Shown: in pieces, positions 63,295 through 64,000 of the stretch
Numbering within the stretch: position 1 is the first letter of the stretch
Layout: each line of letters opens with the position of its first letter
The notes under the pieces: model-generated
The model's database searches: none
The model's input: only the letters and a program-made list of their open reading frames with translations
What the model was told of the DNA's origin: nothing
Position numbers and translations under genes: made by a program
Assembly (NCBI GenBank): GCA_000496475.1
Contig: AYMW01000001.1
Location: 122,623-186,622, forward strand
Reading direction: 5' to 3'
From: Betaproteobacteria bacterium MOLA814
GTDB taxonomy: Bacteria > Pseudomonadota > Gammaproteobacteria > Burkholderiales > Burkholderiaceae_C
Length of the DNA stretch: 64,000 nucleotides

Positions 63295-64000
63295 TCACGG
63301 CGCTAAAGCCCCGGCCAGATCTGCGTCCATCCACGCGAGAACCAGCTTGTGGATCTGGCCCACGCCGTCGGTGAGCGCAGCAGGGCCAGGCTGCAAAATA
63401 TCAGGTGACTTTATTTCAAACAATTGGCCATTGCGCACGGCAGGCACATCTGCCCAGCCATCACGTGCAGCCACTGTCTCAGGTCGGAATTTCTTGCCGC
63501 ACCACGAACCAAGAATAATGTCTGGGCTGCGCTGCACAATTGTGAACCCATCGGCAATGATGCGATTTTTCCCCAAGGACTGTTGCGCCAACTCGGGAAA
63601 GCAGTCGTCACCACCTGCAATGCCAATGAGCTCTGACACCCATTGAATGGCACTGATGTGTGGCACATCCCACTCTTCAAAGAAAACTTTCGGCCTGCGT
63701 GCACCCGCCGCCAGCCGGCTCGTCACGGCGTCTTGCATGGCCTGCAACCCTTGTTGCATGGCAACAATGCGTTGCATACCTTGGTCAACCTCACCAACCA
63801 TTGAGGCCACTTGGTACATCATGGAGAAAATTTCAGCTACGCTGCGCTGGTTGTAAACCGTTACCTGAACACCCGCGCGTATCAGTACCGCGGCGATGTC
63901 GGCTTGCAAATCTGAAAATCCCAGCACGCAGTCGGGTTGCAATGCCAAAATCTTATCGATTTTGGCGCTGGTAAAGGCACTGACGCGCGGCTTTTCAGAC
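63295..64000 (-). CDS. Corrinoid/siderophore-type binding protein, cut by window edge
   Basis: The frame is open to the last base; about 234 C-terminal residues are visible. KPRVSAFTSAKIDKILALQPDCVLGF is the class III binding-protein hinge region, followed by a long helix and WVSELIGIAGGDDCFPELA. It resembles BtuF-like cobalamin-binding proteins that lack a known signal part here. It precedes cobU by two bases. With btuF this gives two such proteins in one run; they may differ in ligand or affinity. Confidence 0.82.
   Translation of the reverse strand, partial: SEKPRVSAFTSAKIDKILALQPDCVLGFSDLQADIAAVLIRAGVQVTVYNQRSVAEIFSMMYQVASMVGEVDQGMQRIVAMQQGLQAMQDAVTSRLAAGARRPKVFFEEWDVPHISAIQWVSELIGIAGGDDCFPELAQQSLGKNRIIADGFTIVQRSPDIILGSWCGKKFRPETVAARDGWADVPAVRNGQLFEIKSPDILQPGPAALTDGVGQIHKLVLAWMDADLAGALAP

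Noticed and set aside
1-64000. CRISPR array, prophage, insertion sequence, tRNA or integration site
   Set aside because: I saw no regularly spaced direct repeats, transposase or integrase motifs, or tRNA cloverleaf; gene order and codon use look uniform.

Overview
The window is an ordinary, gene-dense stretch of bacterial chromosome. Gene content points to a betaproteobacterium of the order Burkholderiales, most like Comamonadaceae: a phaC-phaA-phaB polyhydroxybutyrate operon, two TRAP carboxylate transporters, BamC, RoxA, SlyD, the xseB-ispA-dxs block and an aerobic-type late cobalamin pathway. This placement is inferred from gene families and order, not from a search. I see no rRNA, tRNA, insertion sequence, prophage, CRISPR array or toxin-antitoxin pair. 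Both window edges cut genes: pyrD on the left and a corrinoid-binding protein on the right.

Layout. 1-7 kb: pyrD, an FAD oxidoreductase of the L-2-hydroxyglutarate oxidase type, and phaCAB. 7-12.7 kb: pgeF, a methyltransferase, a first TRAP transporter (dctPQM) and a Nudix hydrolase. 12.7-17 kb: topoisomerase IV (parE-parC). 17-24.4 kb: an MFS carrier, small proteins, dapA-bamC, a small lipoprotein, the divergent roxA/slyD pair and dut. 24.4-28 kb: a second TRAP transporter. 28-37 kb: isoprenoid genes (dxs, ispA, ispD, ispF) with xseB, a Rieske oxygenase, an EamA carrier and a sulfurtransferase. 37-46 kb: mfd-serB and an RND efflux pair. 46-50 kb: a yciH operon and an ABC importer. 50-52.5 kb: a DUF2237 protein, an aminotransferase and nth. 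52.6-64 kb: a long minus-strand cobalamin run.

How genes work together. PhaA, PhaB and PhaC turn acetyl-CoA into storage polyester. The cobalamin run couples corrinoid import (BtuFCD and a second binding protein) to adenosylation (CobO), amidation (CobQ), aminopropanol attachment (CobD, CbiB) and nucleotide-loop assembly (CobU, CobT, CobS, CobC). Most of its genes overlap by four bases, which suggests translational coupling. No corrin-ring genes are in view, so the window alone shows salvage and late synthesis.

The most interesting signals are regulatory. There is a good sigma-54 promoter with an upstream TGCACCA repeat before the ABC importer. Strong hairpins lie between the binding-protein gene and the next transport gene in three separate transport operons. 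Perfect palindromes lie upstream of a TRAP operon and of the RND pump. A [2Fe-2S] ferredoxin gene sits directly before cobO. I found no convincing wholly new system.
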